A model generated the notes under the pieces. The model ran no database searches. It was not told where the DNA came from and saw only the letters and a list, made by a program, of their open reading frames with translations. Shown here piece after piece: positions 1 to 8,318 of a stretch of 64,000 nucleotides of DNA. Both the position numbers and the translations under genes were made by a program. Source of the stretch: Pseudomonas tensinigenes (GTDB lineage Bacteria > Pseudomonadota > Gammaproteobacteria > Pseudomonadales > Pseudomonadaceae). The stretch covers positions 5,665,001 to 5,729,000 of the forward strand of contig NZ_CP077089.1 of assembly GCF_014268445.2 (NCBI RefSeq). Reading direction: 5' to 3'. Each line of letters begins with the position of its first letter. Within the stretch, counting starts at the first letter, position 1.

Positions 1-1725
1 GCGTTTGTTCATCTTATCGACGTTACTCTCGAAAACGCCCTGCCCTGCGATACGCAAATCGACTATGACCTGCTGATCGACGACACCACTGGCATCGCTG
101 ACTGGGCGGCGCATCTGCTGTACGGCGATGCAACCTGCCCGAACTTCGTCCTGCGCTCGCGGATCGACCAACTGCTGCACGGCTCCTGCCGCAAACCGCA
201 TCACCCGGCGGCGGATGGTTTGCTTTGCGTCGATCAGCTATTGGCAAGCGAAGCCGACCCGCAACAACGCCCGGCCTGGCTGATGATGAGCGGCGACCAG
301 GTTTACGCCGACGATGTCGCCGGCCCGATGTTGCGGGCGACTCATGCCTTGATCGAACGTCTCGGCTTGTTCAACGAACATCTCGAAGGCGCCGTGGTCA
401 GCGACAGCGCGAAGCTCTATGAACACCCGGCCAGTTACTACCACCGCGCGGATTTGTTACCAGCGCTGGAGAGCAACGAGACATTGCGCGAGCGATTTTT
501 CGGCGGTGCGCGTAAGCCGATTTTCACCAGCAGCAGCGCTGACAATCACTTGGTGACCTTCGCCGAAGTCATGGCGATGTACTTGCTGGTGTGGGCGCCG
601 ACGGCTTGGTCGCTGATCGACCCGCAAGCGCCCGAACTGACGCCCGAACGCCTCAAGCGCTACGCCCTCGAGCAGACTCGCATTGACGCCTTCAAGGCTG
701 GACTGGGCAAGGTCGCCCGCGCGCTGGCGCATCTGCCGAGCCTGATGATTTTCGACGATCACGACATCACCGATGACTGGAATCTGTCCGCGCAATGGGA
801 GGAAACAGCCTACGGCCACCCGTTCTCCAAACGCATTATCGGCAATGCGCTGATCGCCTATATGTTGTGTCAGGGCTGGGGCAACAATCCCGATGCGTTC
901 AAGGATGTGCTGGGAAAAACCCTGAGCCTTAGCGCCAGCGGTGATGATCAATACCTCGACAGCCCGGTGCAGGATGCTCTGATCGATGATTTGCTGCGCT
1001 TTCAGCAATGGCATTTCGTCCTGCCAACCAGCCCCGCGCTGGTGGTCATCGACACGCGCACACGGCGCTGGCGCAGTGAGATGGCGCTCAAGCAACCCTC
1101 GGGCCTGCTCGATTGGGAGGCGCTGAGCGAACTGCAACAGGAACTGCTCGATCACCCGTCAGCGATCATCGTTTCCCCGGCGCCGATCTTCGGCGTGAAG
1201 CTGATTGAAACCGTGCAGAAGGTCTTCAGTTGGTGCGGCTACCCGCTGCTGGTCGACGCGGAAAACTGGATGGCTCATCGCGGTGCGGCGCAGGTGATCC
1301 TGAATATTTTCCGCCACTCGCGCACACCGGGTAATTACGTGGTGCTGTCGGGCGATGTGCATTATTCCTTTGTCTACGAAGTGCTTATCCGCCACCGCAA
1401 GGCCGGGCCGCGGATCTGGCAGATCACCAGCAGCGGCATCAAGAACGAGTTTCCGAAAAGCCTGCTGGAATGGTTCGACCGCCTCAACCGCTGGCTCTAC
1501 TCGCCACGCTCACCGCTGAACTGGTTCACCAAACGCCGACGCATGCGCATCGTGCCGTACACGCCGGAACATGCTGAGGCAGGCGAACGCTTGTGGAATT
1601 CGGCGGGGATCGGTCAGGTGTTTTTCAATGAACAGGGGCAGCCGCGCGAGATCATTCAGCACAATTCGAATGGCAAGGCGAAGACACGGATGCTGGCGCC
1701 GGATCTGGCGGATTATCCGGACTAA
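1..1725 (+). CDS. PhoD-like alkaline phosphatase / metallophosphatase family protein (5' end missing)
   Basis: The reading frame is open from the first base of the window, so the N-terminus lies to the left; about 574 codons are visible. PhoD-type metal-binding motifs can be read: GSCRKPHHPAADG near the visible start, MMSGDQVYADDVAGP (GDQxY), IFDDHDITDDWN, and VVLSGDVHYSF near the C-terminus. These fit the PhoD/calcineurin-like phosphoesterase fold, whose members use metal ions to hydrolyse phosphate esters and are often exported. The motifs are intact, so the enzyme is probably active. Its substrate is unknown, and export cannot be judged without the N-terminus. A REP pair follows 15 bp after the stop. 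Confidence 0.85.
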   Translation, partial: AFVHLIDVTLENALPCDTQIDYDLLIDDTTGIADWAAHLLYGDATCPNFVLRSRIDQLLHGSCRKPHHPAADGLLCVDQLLASEADPQQRPAWLMMSGDQVYADDVAGPMLRATHALIERLGLFNEHLEGAVVSDSAKLYEHPASYYHRADLLPALESNETLRERFFGGARKPIFTSSSADNHLVTFAEVMAMYLLVWAPTAWSLIDPQAPELTPERLKRYALEQTRIDAFKAGLGKVARALAHLPSLMIFDDHDITDDWNLSAQWEETAYGHPFSKRIIGNALIAYMLCQGWGNNPDAFKDVLGKTLSLSASGDDQYLDSPVQDALIDDLLRFQQWHFVLPTSPALVVIDTRTRRWRSEMALKQPSGLLDWEALSELQQELLDHPSAIIVSPAPIFGVKLIETVQKVFSWCGYPLLVDAENWMAHRGAAQVILNIFRHSRTPGNYVVLSGDVHYSFVYEVLIRHRKAGPRIWQITSSGIKNEFPKSLLEWFDRLNRWLYSPRSPLNWFTKRRRMRIVPYTPEHAEAGERLWNSAGIGQVFFNEQGQPREIIQHNSNGKAKTRMLAPDLADYPD

Positions 1726-1740
1726 GGCCTACACCGTACA

Positions 1741-1830
1741 TGTGGGAGCGAGCCTGCTCGCGAAAGCGGTCGATCATCCAGCAGAGATGTCGACCGATAG
1801 TCCGCCTTCGCGAGCAGGCTCGCTCCCACA
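1741..1830. repeat. REP pair (REPIN), GTGGGAGCGAGCCTGC family
   Basis: Two inverted REP arms (TGTGGGAGCGAGCCTGCTCG and its complement) enclose about 30 bp. The element sits between the convergent ends of the phosphatase and the aminotransferase genes. Each arm also contains a short internal palindrome (CGAGCCTGCTCG). Confidence 0.9.
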
Positions 1831-1847
1831 GTGCTACTTACAAGCCA

Positions 1848-3020
1848 TCAATGCGCGATCAGTGCTCGCCCCACACCTCTGACAATCATCTCCACCTCAC
1901 GCTCATCAATCGTCAACGGTGGCAGCAGCCGTATCGTCTTGCCCCGCGTGACGTTGATCAACAGCCCATGATCCCGCGCCGCGATCAGGGTCAGATCCCG
2001 CACCGGTTGTTTCAGCTCGATACCGATCATCAAGCCCTGCCCACGAATCGCCAGCACATTGGGATTGTCCGCCAGCTCTGCACGCAGACGAGTCAACAAA
2101 CGCTCGCCCTGAATCCGGGCGTTTTCCAGCAGACCCTGCTCTTCGATGATATCCAGCACCGTGCAACCGACCCGACACGCCAGCGGATTGCCACCGAAAG
2201 TGCTGCCATGGCTGCCGGGCGTGAACAGATCCGCAGCCCTGCCCCGCGCCAGACAAGCGCCGATCGGCACACCATTGCCCAGACCTTTTGCCAGGGTCAT
2301 GACATCCGGAACGATGCCTTCATGTTGAAACGCGAACCAGCGGCCGGTGCGGCCGATGCCGGTCTGGATTTCATCGAGGATCAATAACCACGCATGGCGA
2401 TTGCACAGTTCGCGCAGCGCTTTCAGGTAGTCGGGCGGCGCAAGCTGCACGCCGCTTTCGCCCTGAATCGGCTCGACCAGAATTGCCACGATGCGCTCGC
2501 CGTGCTTTTTCTGCGCCTGCTCGAGCGCCGCGAGATCACCGAACGGTACTTTGAGGAAATCCCCCGGCAATTCGTTGAAACCCAAACGCACCGCCGGGCC
2601 ATCGCTGGCCGACAAGGTGCCAAGTGTGCGGCCATGGAACGCGTTGGCCATGACCACCACCAGCGGCTGTTCGATGCCCTTGCGCCAGCCGTACAAACGC
2701 GCGAGTTTCAGCGCCGTTTCATTGGCCTCGGCACCGGAGTTATTGAAGAATGCACGCTCCATGCCCGACAGCTCAGTCAGCCGTTTGGCCAGTTGTTGTT
2801 GCCAGTCGATGCTGTACAGATTGGACGTATGCAGCAGCAATCCCGCCTGCTCGCTGATCGCCGAAACAATCCGCGGGTGCGAGTGGCCGACATTGGTCAC
2901 CGCGACACCGGCCACCGCATCCAGATACTCGCGGCCGGCCTGATCCCACAGGCGAGTGCCGAGGCCTTTGGTGAAACTCAGGGCCAGTGGTTGGTAGGTG
3001 TTCATCAGGGCGGCGGTCAT
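1848..3020 (-). CDS. argD: Class III PLP aminotransferase, acetylornithine transaminase (ArgD) type
   Basis: A 390-residue protein matching the fold-type I, class III aminotransferases that transfer an amino group between N-acetylornithine (or a related omega-amino acid) and 2-oxoglutarate. Visible family marks are the cofactor-contact stretch [16 protein letters not shown], the FHGRTLG segment, the PLP-ring aspartate in [14 protein letters not shown], and the Schiff-base lysine in [13 protein letters not shown] near residue 240. Length is normal for ArgD. It is divergent from a LysR-type gene 100 bp away, which could control it. Pseudomonads usually carry several ArgD/AruC/AstC paralogues, so this may be an accessory paralogue rather than the main arginine-synthesis enzyme. 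Family certain, exact substrate not. Confidence 0.8.
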   Translation of the reverse strand: MTAALMNTYQPLALSFTKGLGTRLWDQAGREYLDAVAGVAVTNVGHSHPRIVSAISEQAGLLLHTSNLYSIDWQQQLAKRLTELSGMERAFFNNSGAEANETALKLARLYGWRKGIEQPLVVVMANAFHGRTLGTLSASDGPAVRLGFNELPGDFLKVPFGDLAALEQAQKKHGERIVAILVEPIQGESGVQLAPPDYLKALRELCNRHAWLLILDEIQTGIGRTGRWFAFQHEGIVPDVMTLAKGLGNGVPIGACLARGRAADLFTPGSHGSTFGGNPLACRVGCTVLDIIEEQGLLENARIQGERLLTRLRAELADNPNVLAIRGQGLMIGIELKQPVRDLTLIAARDHGLLINVTRGKTIRLLPPLTIDEREVEMIVRGVGRALIAH

Positions 3021-3122
3021 GACTTCAAACTCCAGTGCAGGTCGGTGTGCTGGCAGTATGGTTAGCCAGCGAAACTGGATAAACTCGGCAAAACTTCATT
3101 CATTTAAAAGCAGAGCTTGATA

Positions 3123-4028
3123 ATGGACCTGTTCCAGTCGATGAGCGTGTACGTCAAAGTCGTCGAAGCCGGGAGCATGACGGCGGCCGCGTTGCAGTGC
3201 GATATGTCGACGACCATGGTCGGCAATCATCTGCGCGCGCTGGAACGACGGCTCGGCGTGCAACTGCTGCAACGCACCACCCGGCGTCAGCGGCTCACTG
3301 AATTCGGCAGTGTTTACTACCAGCGCTGTCTGGAAGTGTTGGGGTTGGTCGCCGATTCCGAACGCCTCGCCGAGCAGACCCTCGATCAACCCCGGGGCAT
3401 GTTGCGCCTCACCGCGCCACTGACCTTCGGCGTTGAACGGCTGGCTCCGGCGCTCAGTGAGTTTTCCCTGCTGTACCCGCAGGTCAAACTCGATGTGGTG
3501 CTGACCAACAGCCGTCCCGATCTACTGGAGAGCGGCCTCGATGTGGCGTTTCGGCTGGGCAATTTCGACCAGTCCAACTTGATCGCCCGGCCCTTGATCG
3601 ACTACACCCTGACTGTGTGCGCCTCGCCGCACTACGTTGCCCGGCGCGGCATGCCGAAAACCCCCGAAGACTTGCAACAGCACGACTGCCTGTCGTTCGC
3701 CTATCCCGCCGGCGACGACTGGCAATCGGTGGAAAAGCGCTGGCGCCTCGGAGGGCCCGACGGGGAAATCATGGTCGACGTCAGCGGGCCTATGCTGATC
3801 AACAGCTCTGCCGGTTTACATCAGGCTGCCCGCACCGGCATGGGCATCGTGATGCTGCCGGATGCGCTGGTAGAACAAGACCTGCGTGAAGGCCGACTGG
3901 TGAAGGTGATCGCCGACTTCCAGCCACCCAGCAGACCGATGCATCTGCTCTACGCGCCAGATCGCTATCGCTTGCCGAAATTGCGCCGGTTCGTGGAGTT
4001 TGCGATGCAGACGTGGGGGAAATCCTGA
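3123..4028 (+). CDS. LysR-family transcriptional regulator
   Basis: About 301 residues, normal LTTR length. The N-terminal 60 residues form the winged helix-turn-helix (MDLFQSMSVYVKVVEAGSMT, then a region ending LLQRTTRRQRLTEFG). The rest is the two-lobed effector-binding domain (LRLTAPLTFGVERLAPALSEF, CASPHYVARRGMPKTPEDL), most like the CrgA/DsdC-like group. The frame also permits a TTG start 6 bp upstream; the ATG at 3123 gives the usual MDxFxSM N-terminus. Divergent from the ArgD-type aminotransferase, the classic LTTR-target arrangement, so that gene is a candidate target by inference. Effector unknown. Confidence 0.88.
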   Translation: MDLFQSMSVYVKVVEAGSMTAAALQCDMSTTMVGNHLRALERRLGVQLLQRTTRRQRLTEFGSVYYQRCLEVLGLVADSERLAEQTLDQPRGMLRLTAPLTFGVERLAPALSEFSLLYPQVKLDVVLTNSRPDLLESGLDVAFRLGNFDQSNLIARPLIDYTLTVCASPHYVARRGMPKTPEDLQQHDCLSFAYPAGDDWQSVEKRWRLGGPDGEIMVDVSGPMLINSSAGLHQAARTGMGIVMLPDALVEQDLREGRLVKVIADFQPPSRPMHLLYAPDRYRLPKLRRFVEFAMQTWGKS

Positions 4029-4082
4029 GACTGCCTGCTCGACGTTCCCCTGAAAACTCGCTGACAAGGACATGAACAGCAG

Positions 4083-4487
4083 ATGAACAACACTCTCAAC
4101 GTACGTGATTTGCTGCCCGCCGAAACGCAATCGGTGCGGCAGTTTCTCGGGGAGCATGGCTGGGGCCATCGCACCGGCTCACCTGAACACTTCGCCCAGT
4201 TGATCAAGAACTCTCAGCGCACCGCCGTCGCCGTCCAGGGTGAGCAGATCATCGGATTCGCTCGTGGGATCAGCGATGGTTTGTCCAATGGTTATCTGTC
4301 GATGGTAGTGGTCGACGACCAGCATCGGCGTGCTGGGATTGGCCGCGCACTGGTCGAGCACATCATGGGCGACAATCCGGATATCACGTGGGTGCTGCGT
4401 GCCGGACGCGAGGGCGCAGAGGCTTTTTTTGCCAGCCTGGGTTTTGAGACCTCGGTGATCGCCATGGAACGGCCGCGCTTGAAATAG
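4083..4487 (+). CDS. GNAT-family N-acetyltransferase
   Basis: A compact 134-residue single-domain GNAT enzyme. The acetyl-CoA pyrophosphate loop (motif A) reads VVDDQHRRAGIGRALVEHI near residues 77-95, preceded by strand YLSMVVV and followed by WVLRAGREGAEAFFASLGFE (motif B). Such proteins transfer acetyl from acetyl-CoA to an amine; the acceptor cannot be read from the sequence. It lies 54 bp downstream of the LysR gene in the same direction and could be co-transcribed with it. Confidence 0.85.
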   Translation: MNNTLNVRDLLPAETQSVRQFLGEHGWGHRTGSPEHFAQLIKNSQRTAVAVQGEQIIGFARGISDGLSNGYLSMVVVDDQHRRAGIGRALVEHIMGDNPDITWVLRAGREGAEAFFASLGFETSVIAMERPRLK

Positions 4488-4620
4488 TGCACGCCGGGAA
4501 AAAACTCGACCGGCAGACCGTTGCTCCGTGACAACGCCGCCGCGCTCCCCTAAATTAGTCGGCCTGAAAAAGCCCTCGGCTTTCTCATCTCCACTCAAGT
4601 TAAAAAGTAGTGAAATTTCA

Positions 4621-5325
4621 ATGTCCGATTTCAACACCGCTGAATCCGTAGTCACCGAATCGTCCAAAGCGGAATACGAAAACTCCATCAATCTTTCACA
4701 ACACCTGCCACAAGCCAAAATCATCAGCGAGATGGTCCTGGACGCGTTCCAGTCGACCCGCGAAAGCGACCAGATCCGCGAGCTGCGCGCGGCGATCCGT
4801 CAGGCTCACGACAGCTTCGATGACGACAAGGCCTACGAGCTGATGGGCGAACTCAAGGCGCTGAAAGACGCCGAAGCCGCCGACCTCGCCGCCCTCGAAG
4901 ACCTCAGCAGCAAGTTCTCGATCGGCCGCATCCTGTCCAGCTTCAAGGACGATCCGGCGTTCCAGGAAATCGTTTACGGCCTCGCGCTGAAAGTGCTGAA
5001 CCAGACCCATCAGGCGATCAGCAATCCGAGCGGCGGCAAGAGCAAGGCTGCGAAGAAGAAGGAAGTCGAAATCTTCACCATCAGCAAGGACGGCATCAGC
5101 GTGACCTTGCCACTGCGCACGCCACGCTCGCGCCTGAACGTTGACCGTGCAGCGCTGGAGTTCCTCGGCTTCACCTTCGTCGGAGAAGGCGAAGAAGCGG
5201 AGCTGGAGAGCGAAACGTTCATCGACAATGCCGGCACCGAACAAACCGTTAACCGCAAGAACATCATCACTGCGTTGCAACAGCAGACTGCATTCGATGG
5301 GTACAGCATCGCCGCGCAGTACTAG
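4621..5325 (+). CDS. Hypothetical protein, helical N-half and lysine-rich hinge
   Basis: A 234-residue protein I do not recognise. The ATG at 4621 is chosen; the frame also stays open upstream to a GTG at 4528, but that stretch reads like non-coding DNA. Residues about 20-115 are rich in Ala, Glu, Leu and Asp and look alpha-helical, possibly coiled coil (AYELMGELKALKDAEAADLA). A basic hinge (SGGKSKAAKKKEVEIF) follows, then a beta-looking C-terminal part (DGISVTLPLRTPRSRLNVD...). No signal peptide or membrane segment. It ends just before a strong terminator and appears to be a single-gene unit. Confidence 0.65.
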   Translation: MSDFNTAESVVTESSKAEYENSINLSQHLPQAKIISEMVLDAFQSTRESDQIRELRAAIRQAHDSFDDDKAYELMGELKALKDAEAADLAALEDLSSKFSIGRILSSFKDDPAFQEIVYGLALKVLNQTHQAISNPSGGKSKAAKKKEVEIFTISKDGISVTLPLRTPRSRLNVDRAALEFLGFTFVGEGEEAELESETFIDNAGTEQTVNRKNIITALQQQTAFDGYSIAAQY

Positions 5326-5339
5326 CGCAGCGCTGAACG

Positions 5340-5376
5340 AAAAAGCCCCGCACTGGGATTCAGTGCGGGGCTTTTT
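5340..5376 (+). terminator. Rho-independent terminator
   Basis: A perfect 11-bp stem (GCCCCGCACTG / CAGTGCGGGGC) with a 5-base loop and a T-run, preceded by an A-run. It lies 15 bp after the hypothetical gene ending at 5325 and could act in both directions. Confidence 0.9.
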
Positions 5377-5415
5377 GTTGTCCGGCTTGGGATTCGTGAG
5401 GAGGCGAAAATCCTC

Positions 5416-5628
5416 GCCCCTCACCCCAGCCCTCTCCCGAGGGAGAGGGAGCCGATTTGGGAATATTGTAGAAGTACACCGAAATGAAAGTGATGTGCCG
5501 AATCCACAATCGCCCCCGAAATGAAAGTGCTGTGCGGAATCCAATCGCCTCGGTCTCTCAGGTCGATGTATAGCGCAAGACACCTCGGTCAGTCCCCTCT
5601 CCCGAGGGAGAGGGTTAGGGTGAGGGCA
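5416..5628. repeat. Intergenic repeat with inverted CTCACCC...GGGAGAGGG ends, about 210 bp
   Basis: Both ends carry inverted copies of a unit reading CCCTCACCCCAGCCCTCTCC, each with its own CTCTCCC/GGGAGAG hairpin. The core contains GAAGTACACCGAAATGAAAG and TCAGGTCGATGTATAGCGC, which recur in the element at 16366-16543. The phrase CCGAAATGAAAGTG is also duplicated inside this copy. No open frame. Related elements lie at 22542-23039 and 29812-30081. Confidence 0.8.
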
Positions 5629-5644
5629 AGCCGTCAAACAACCC

Positions 5645-6136
5645 TCAAGCCGAAGGATGCAACGCCACGATCATGTCGACCTCAATCGCCGCGTTCTTCG
5701 GCAACTGATACACGCCAACCGTAGTGCGCGTGTGCCGGCCGGCATCACCGAGCACATGACTGAACACGTCCGACGCACCGTTGGCGACTTCGCTCAGATC
5801 AACGAAGTCCGGCGTCGACTTCACATACACCGTCACCCGCAACAACGCCTTGATCTTGTCCAGCGAACCCACCGCATCGACGATCAGCGCCAGGCAACGC
5901 ATCGCACTGATGCTGGCGGCGGCTTGCGCATCCTTGAGGGTCAGCTCCAGTCCGACGCGACCCGGGTACTGAATCTTGCCATTAGTGCGCGGCACCATGC
6001 CGCTGATGTACAACTCATCGTGATGTCGGATCAGCGGCGCGTAATTGCCGCCGGCGGTGTTCTCGCCATAGATGTCGTAGTTCAGCTCTTGGGCCAGGGC
6101 AATAAAACGCTCGTCGCAGGTCATCCTCTCAGTCAT
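5645..6136 (-). CDS. RidA/YjgF (Rid) family protein
   Basis: A 163-residue cytoplasmic protein of the Rid superfamily, in the subgroup with a longer N-terminus and an AGRH(T/A)R motif (GDAGRHTRTTVGVYQLPKNA). Rid proteins form trimers; RidA itself hydrolyses reactive enamine/imine intermediates made by PLP enzymes. The Arg in HTRTTVG and the Glu in AAIEVDMIV match the usual active-site positions. The start at 6136 has AAGG 9 bp upstream; an alternative Met four codons later has a poorly placed site. Pairing with the nearby PLP aminotransferase (2.6 kb away) is only suggestive. Confidence 0.85.
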   Translation of the reverse strand: MTERMTCDERFIALAQELNYDIYGENTAGGNYAPLIRHHDELYISGMVPRTNGKIQYPGRVGLELTLKDAQAAASISAMRCLALIVDAVGSLDKIKALLRVTVYVKSTPDFVDLSEVANGASDVFSHVLGDAGRHTRTTVGVYQLPKNAAIEVDMIVALHPSA

Positions 6137-6294
6137 CTCGCCCAGCCTTATGATCAGTGCATGAAGAACCGCAGGTTAAGACAGATGGGCAACCGCAAAT
6201 GGCAAGGAGCTATCACTGTCATGGTTGGATCCAAATCTAGGGGGTTTACCGGAAGTCTGCAACCAGCAACCCAGCAAATTCAGTGACGTTGGGA

Positions 6295-6370
6295 TTCGCG
6301 AGCAGGCTCGCTCCCACATTGGATCTGCGTCGATCGAATATCCCCTGTGGGAGCGAGCCTGCTCGCGAAT
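6295..6370. repeat. REP pair (REPIN)
   Basis: An inverted pair of the TCGCGAGCAGGCTCGCTCCC family with a spacer of about 25 bp, between the divergent 5' side of the Rid gene and the 3' side of cyoE. The rest of the 6137-6457 gap holds only the cyoE terminator. Confidence 0.9.
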
Positions 6371-6403
6371 GGCAGCACATCAAATCAGCATAATCCACCC
6401 AAC

Positions 6404-6442
6404 AAAAAACCCCGCACATCTCTCAATGTGCGGGGTTTTTCT
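6404..6442 (-). terminator. Terminator of the cyo operon
   Basis: Stem CCCCGCACAT / ATGTGCGGGG (10 bp, 6-base loop) flanked by an A-run on the left, which gives a T-run on the minus strand. It lies 15 bp beyond the cyoE stop codon. Confidence 0.9.
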
Positions 6443-6457
6443 TCAAGCCCTTGAGCC

Positions 6458-7345
6458 TTACGGCGCGTACGTCAGCAGCAGCTCTGCGGGCACCTTGAAG
6501 TCCAGGGACATCATGACGCTCAACGCAGTGATGGTGAAGATCGAGAACACGAACAGCTTGCGTGCCCAGACCGTGTCATCCACCGCTTTGTAGCCGGTCC
6601 AGGCCATGTACAACCAGTACATGCCCATGGCCGCGGCGACGGCGAGGTAGCTCATGCCGGCGTAACCGCTGAAGGTCAGCATCAAGGTCGCTACAAGGAA
6701 CGCCAGGATGTAGAGCAGGATGTGCTTCTTGGCCACTTGAATCCCGCGCTTCACTGGCAGCACCGGAATCGATGCGGCCAGGTAATCGTTGAAGCGGAAG
6801 ATCGCGATGGCGTAGGAATGCGGCATCTGCCACAGGCTGAACATCACCAGCAACGTCAGCGCGGCCATGTCGAAGCTGTTGGTTACGGCGACGTAACCGA
6901 TCACTGGCGGCATGGCGCCCGACAGACTGCCCACCAGCGTGCCGTGAACCGACTTGCGCTTGAGGTACAGGCTGTAGAAGCCGACGTAGATGATGAAGCC
7001 GATCACCGCGAACAAAGCGGCCAACGGATTGGCCACCTTGTACAACAATGCAACGCCGAGAACACCAAGGATGGTCGCGTAGACCAGCGCCAGTTTCAGG
7101 GAGATCAAGCCCTGCACCAGCACCCGGTTCTTGGTGCGTTCCATCTTCAGGTCGATGTCGCGGTCGATGCAGTTGTTGAACACGCAACCGGAGGCAACAA
7201 CCAGGGATGTACCGATCATGGCAGCCAGAAACACCGCCAGATCCACATGCCCTTTCGAGGCCAGGAAGAACCCGCCTGCCACAGAAAGCACGTTACCGAA
7301 AATGATCCCCGGTTTGGTGATTTGGATAAAGTGCTTGAGCGACAT
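6458..7345 (-). CDS. cyoE: Heme O synthase (protoheme IX farnesyltransferase)
   Basis: A 295-residue polytopic membrane protein of the UbiA prenyltransferase family that adds a farnesyl group to heme b to give heme O, the cofactor of the bo3 oxidase encoded just upstream. The prenyl-diphosphate/Mg binding motif [18 protein letters not shown] is near residues 57-74, and about seven hydrophobic segments follow. Last gene of the cyo operon, 11 bp after cyoD, followed by a terminator. Confidence 0.97.
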   Translation of the reverse strand: MSLKHFIQITKPGIIFGNVLSVAGGFFLASKGHVDLAVFLAAMIGTSLVVASGCVFNNCIDRDIDLKMERTKNRVLVQGLISLKLALVYATILGVLGVALLYKVANPLAALFAVIGFIIYVGFYSLYLKRKSVHGTLVGSLSGAMPPVIGYVAVTNSFDMAALTLLVMFSLWQMPHSYAIAIFRFNDYLAASIPVLPVKRGIQVAKKHILLYILAFLVATLMLTFSGYAGMSYLAVAAAMGMYWLYMAWTGYKAVDDTVWARKLFVFSIFTITALSVMMSLDFKVPAELLLTYAP

Positions 7346-7356
7346 CGGGTCTTACC

Positions 7357-7692
7357 TCACTTCGCCATCATGTAGGTGTGGATGCTGAACATGATCCACA
7401 ACGACAGGCCAACCAGCAGCACGATCACGATCGCCGTAAAGACGAATGCAATCACGTTGTTACGCTGAGCAATGGAACGGTCCAGGTGCAGGAAGTAATA
7501 CAGGTGAACGATCACCTGGATCACTGCGAACAGCAGAACGATTGCCAGCGTGGTGGCCTTCGGCAGGCTCGGGTACATCACCAGACCGAATGGGATGACG
7601 GTCAGGATCACCGACAGGATGAAGCCAATGGCGTACGACTTTACGCTGCCGTGGCCAGCATCATGGCTGTCATGGGAGTGTGCATTAGCCAT
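7357..7692 (-). CDS. cyoD: Cytochrome bo3 ubiquinol oxidase subunit IV
   Basis: A 111-residue small subunit with a His/Asp-rich N-terminus ([20 protein letters not shown]) and three hydrophobic helices (for example FILSVILTVIPFGLVMY). The start at 7692 forms a TAATG overlap with the cyoC stop; the longer upstream frame would invade cyoC. Subunit IV helps assemble CuB in subunit I. Confidence 0.96.
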   Translation of the reverse strand: MANAHSHDSHDAGHGSVKSYAIGFILSVILTVIPFGLVMYPSLPKATTLAIVLLFAVIQVIVHLYYFLHLDRSIAQRNNVIAFVFTAIVIVLLVGLSLWIMFSIHTYMMAK

Positions 7693-8315
7693 TACAGAGT
7701 CCCCATCAGGTAAACAACGGTGAATACGCAGATCCACACCACGTCCAGGAAGTGCCAGAACAGGCTCAGGCAGCTCAGACGGGTCTTGTTGGTCGCCGTC
7801 AGGCCGTGCTTGTTGACCTGGTACATCATGATGCCCATCCAGATCAGACCCGCCGAAACGTGCAGACCGTGGGTACCGACCAGGGTGAAGAACGCGGACA
7901 GGAAGCCCGAACGGCTAGGACCGAAGCCCTCGGAGATCAGCAGGTGGAACTCGTTGATCTCCATGGCGATAAAGCCTGCGCCGAGCAGGAAGGTCATGAA
8001 CAACCAGCCCAGGACCGCCTGCTTCTTGCCTTTGTACAACGCCAGCATGGCGAAGCCGTAGGTGATCGAACTGAACAACAGCAGAGCGGTTTCGCCCAGC
8101 ACGTATGGCAGTTCGAAGATGTCGTGGCCCGACGGGCCACCGGCTACGTTGTTTACCAGTACTGCGTACACCGCGAAGATCGACGCAAACAGAATGCAGT
8201 CGGTCATCAGGTAGAGCCAGAAACCGTATACGGTCATCTCGCCCGAGTCGTGGTGATGGTCATCGTGCCCATGGTCACCATGGGCGTGTCCAACATTGGT
8301 CACTAAGTTCGACAT
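7692..8315 (-). CDS. cyoC: Cytochrome bo3 ubiquinol oxidase subunit III
   Basis: A 207-residue protein with five predicted membrane helices, typical of heme-copper oxidase subunit III. The N-terminus is histidine-rich ([18 protein letters not shown]). [19 protein letters not shown] is the conserved subunit III helix. It starts 3 bp after the cyoB stop and shares one base with cyoD. Confidence 0.97.
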   Translation of the reverse strand: MSNLVTNVGHAHGDHGHDDHHHDSGEMTVYGFWLYLMTDCILFASIFAVYAVLVNNVAGGPSGHDIFELPYVLGETALLLFSSITYGFAMLALYKGKKQAVLGWLFMTFLLGAGFIAMEINEFHLLISEGFGPSRSGFLSAFFTLVGTHGLHVSAGLIWMGIMMYQVNKHGLTATNKTRLSCLSLFWHFLDVVWICVFTVVYLMGTL

Positions 8316-8318
8316 GGT

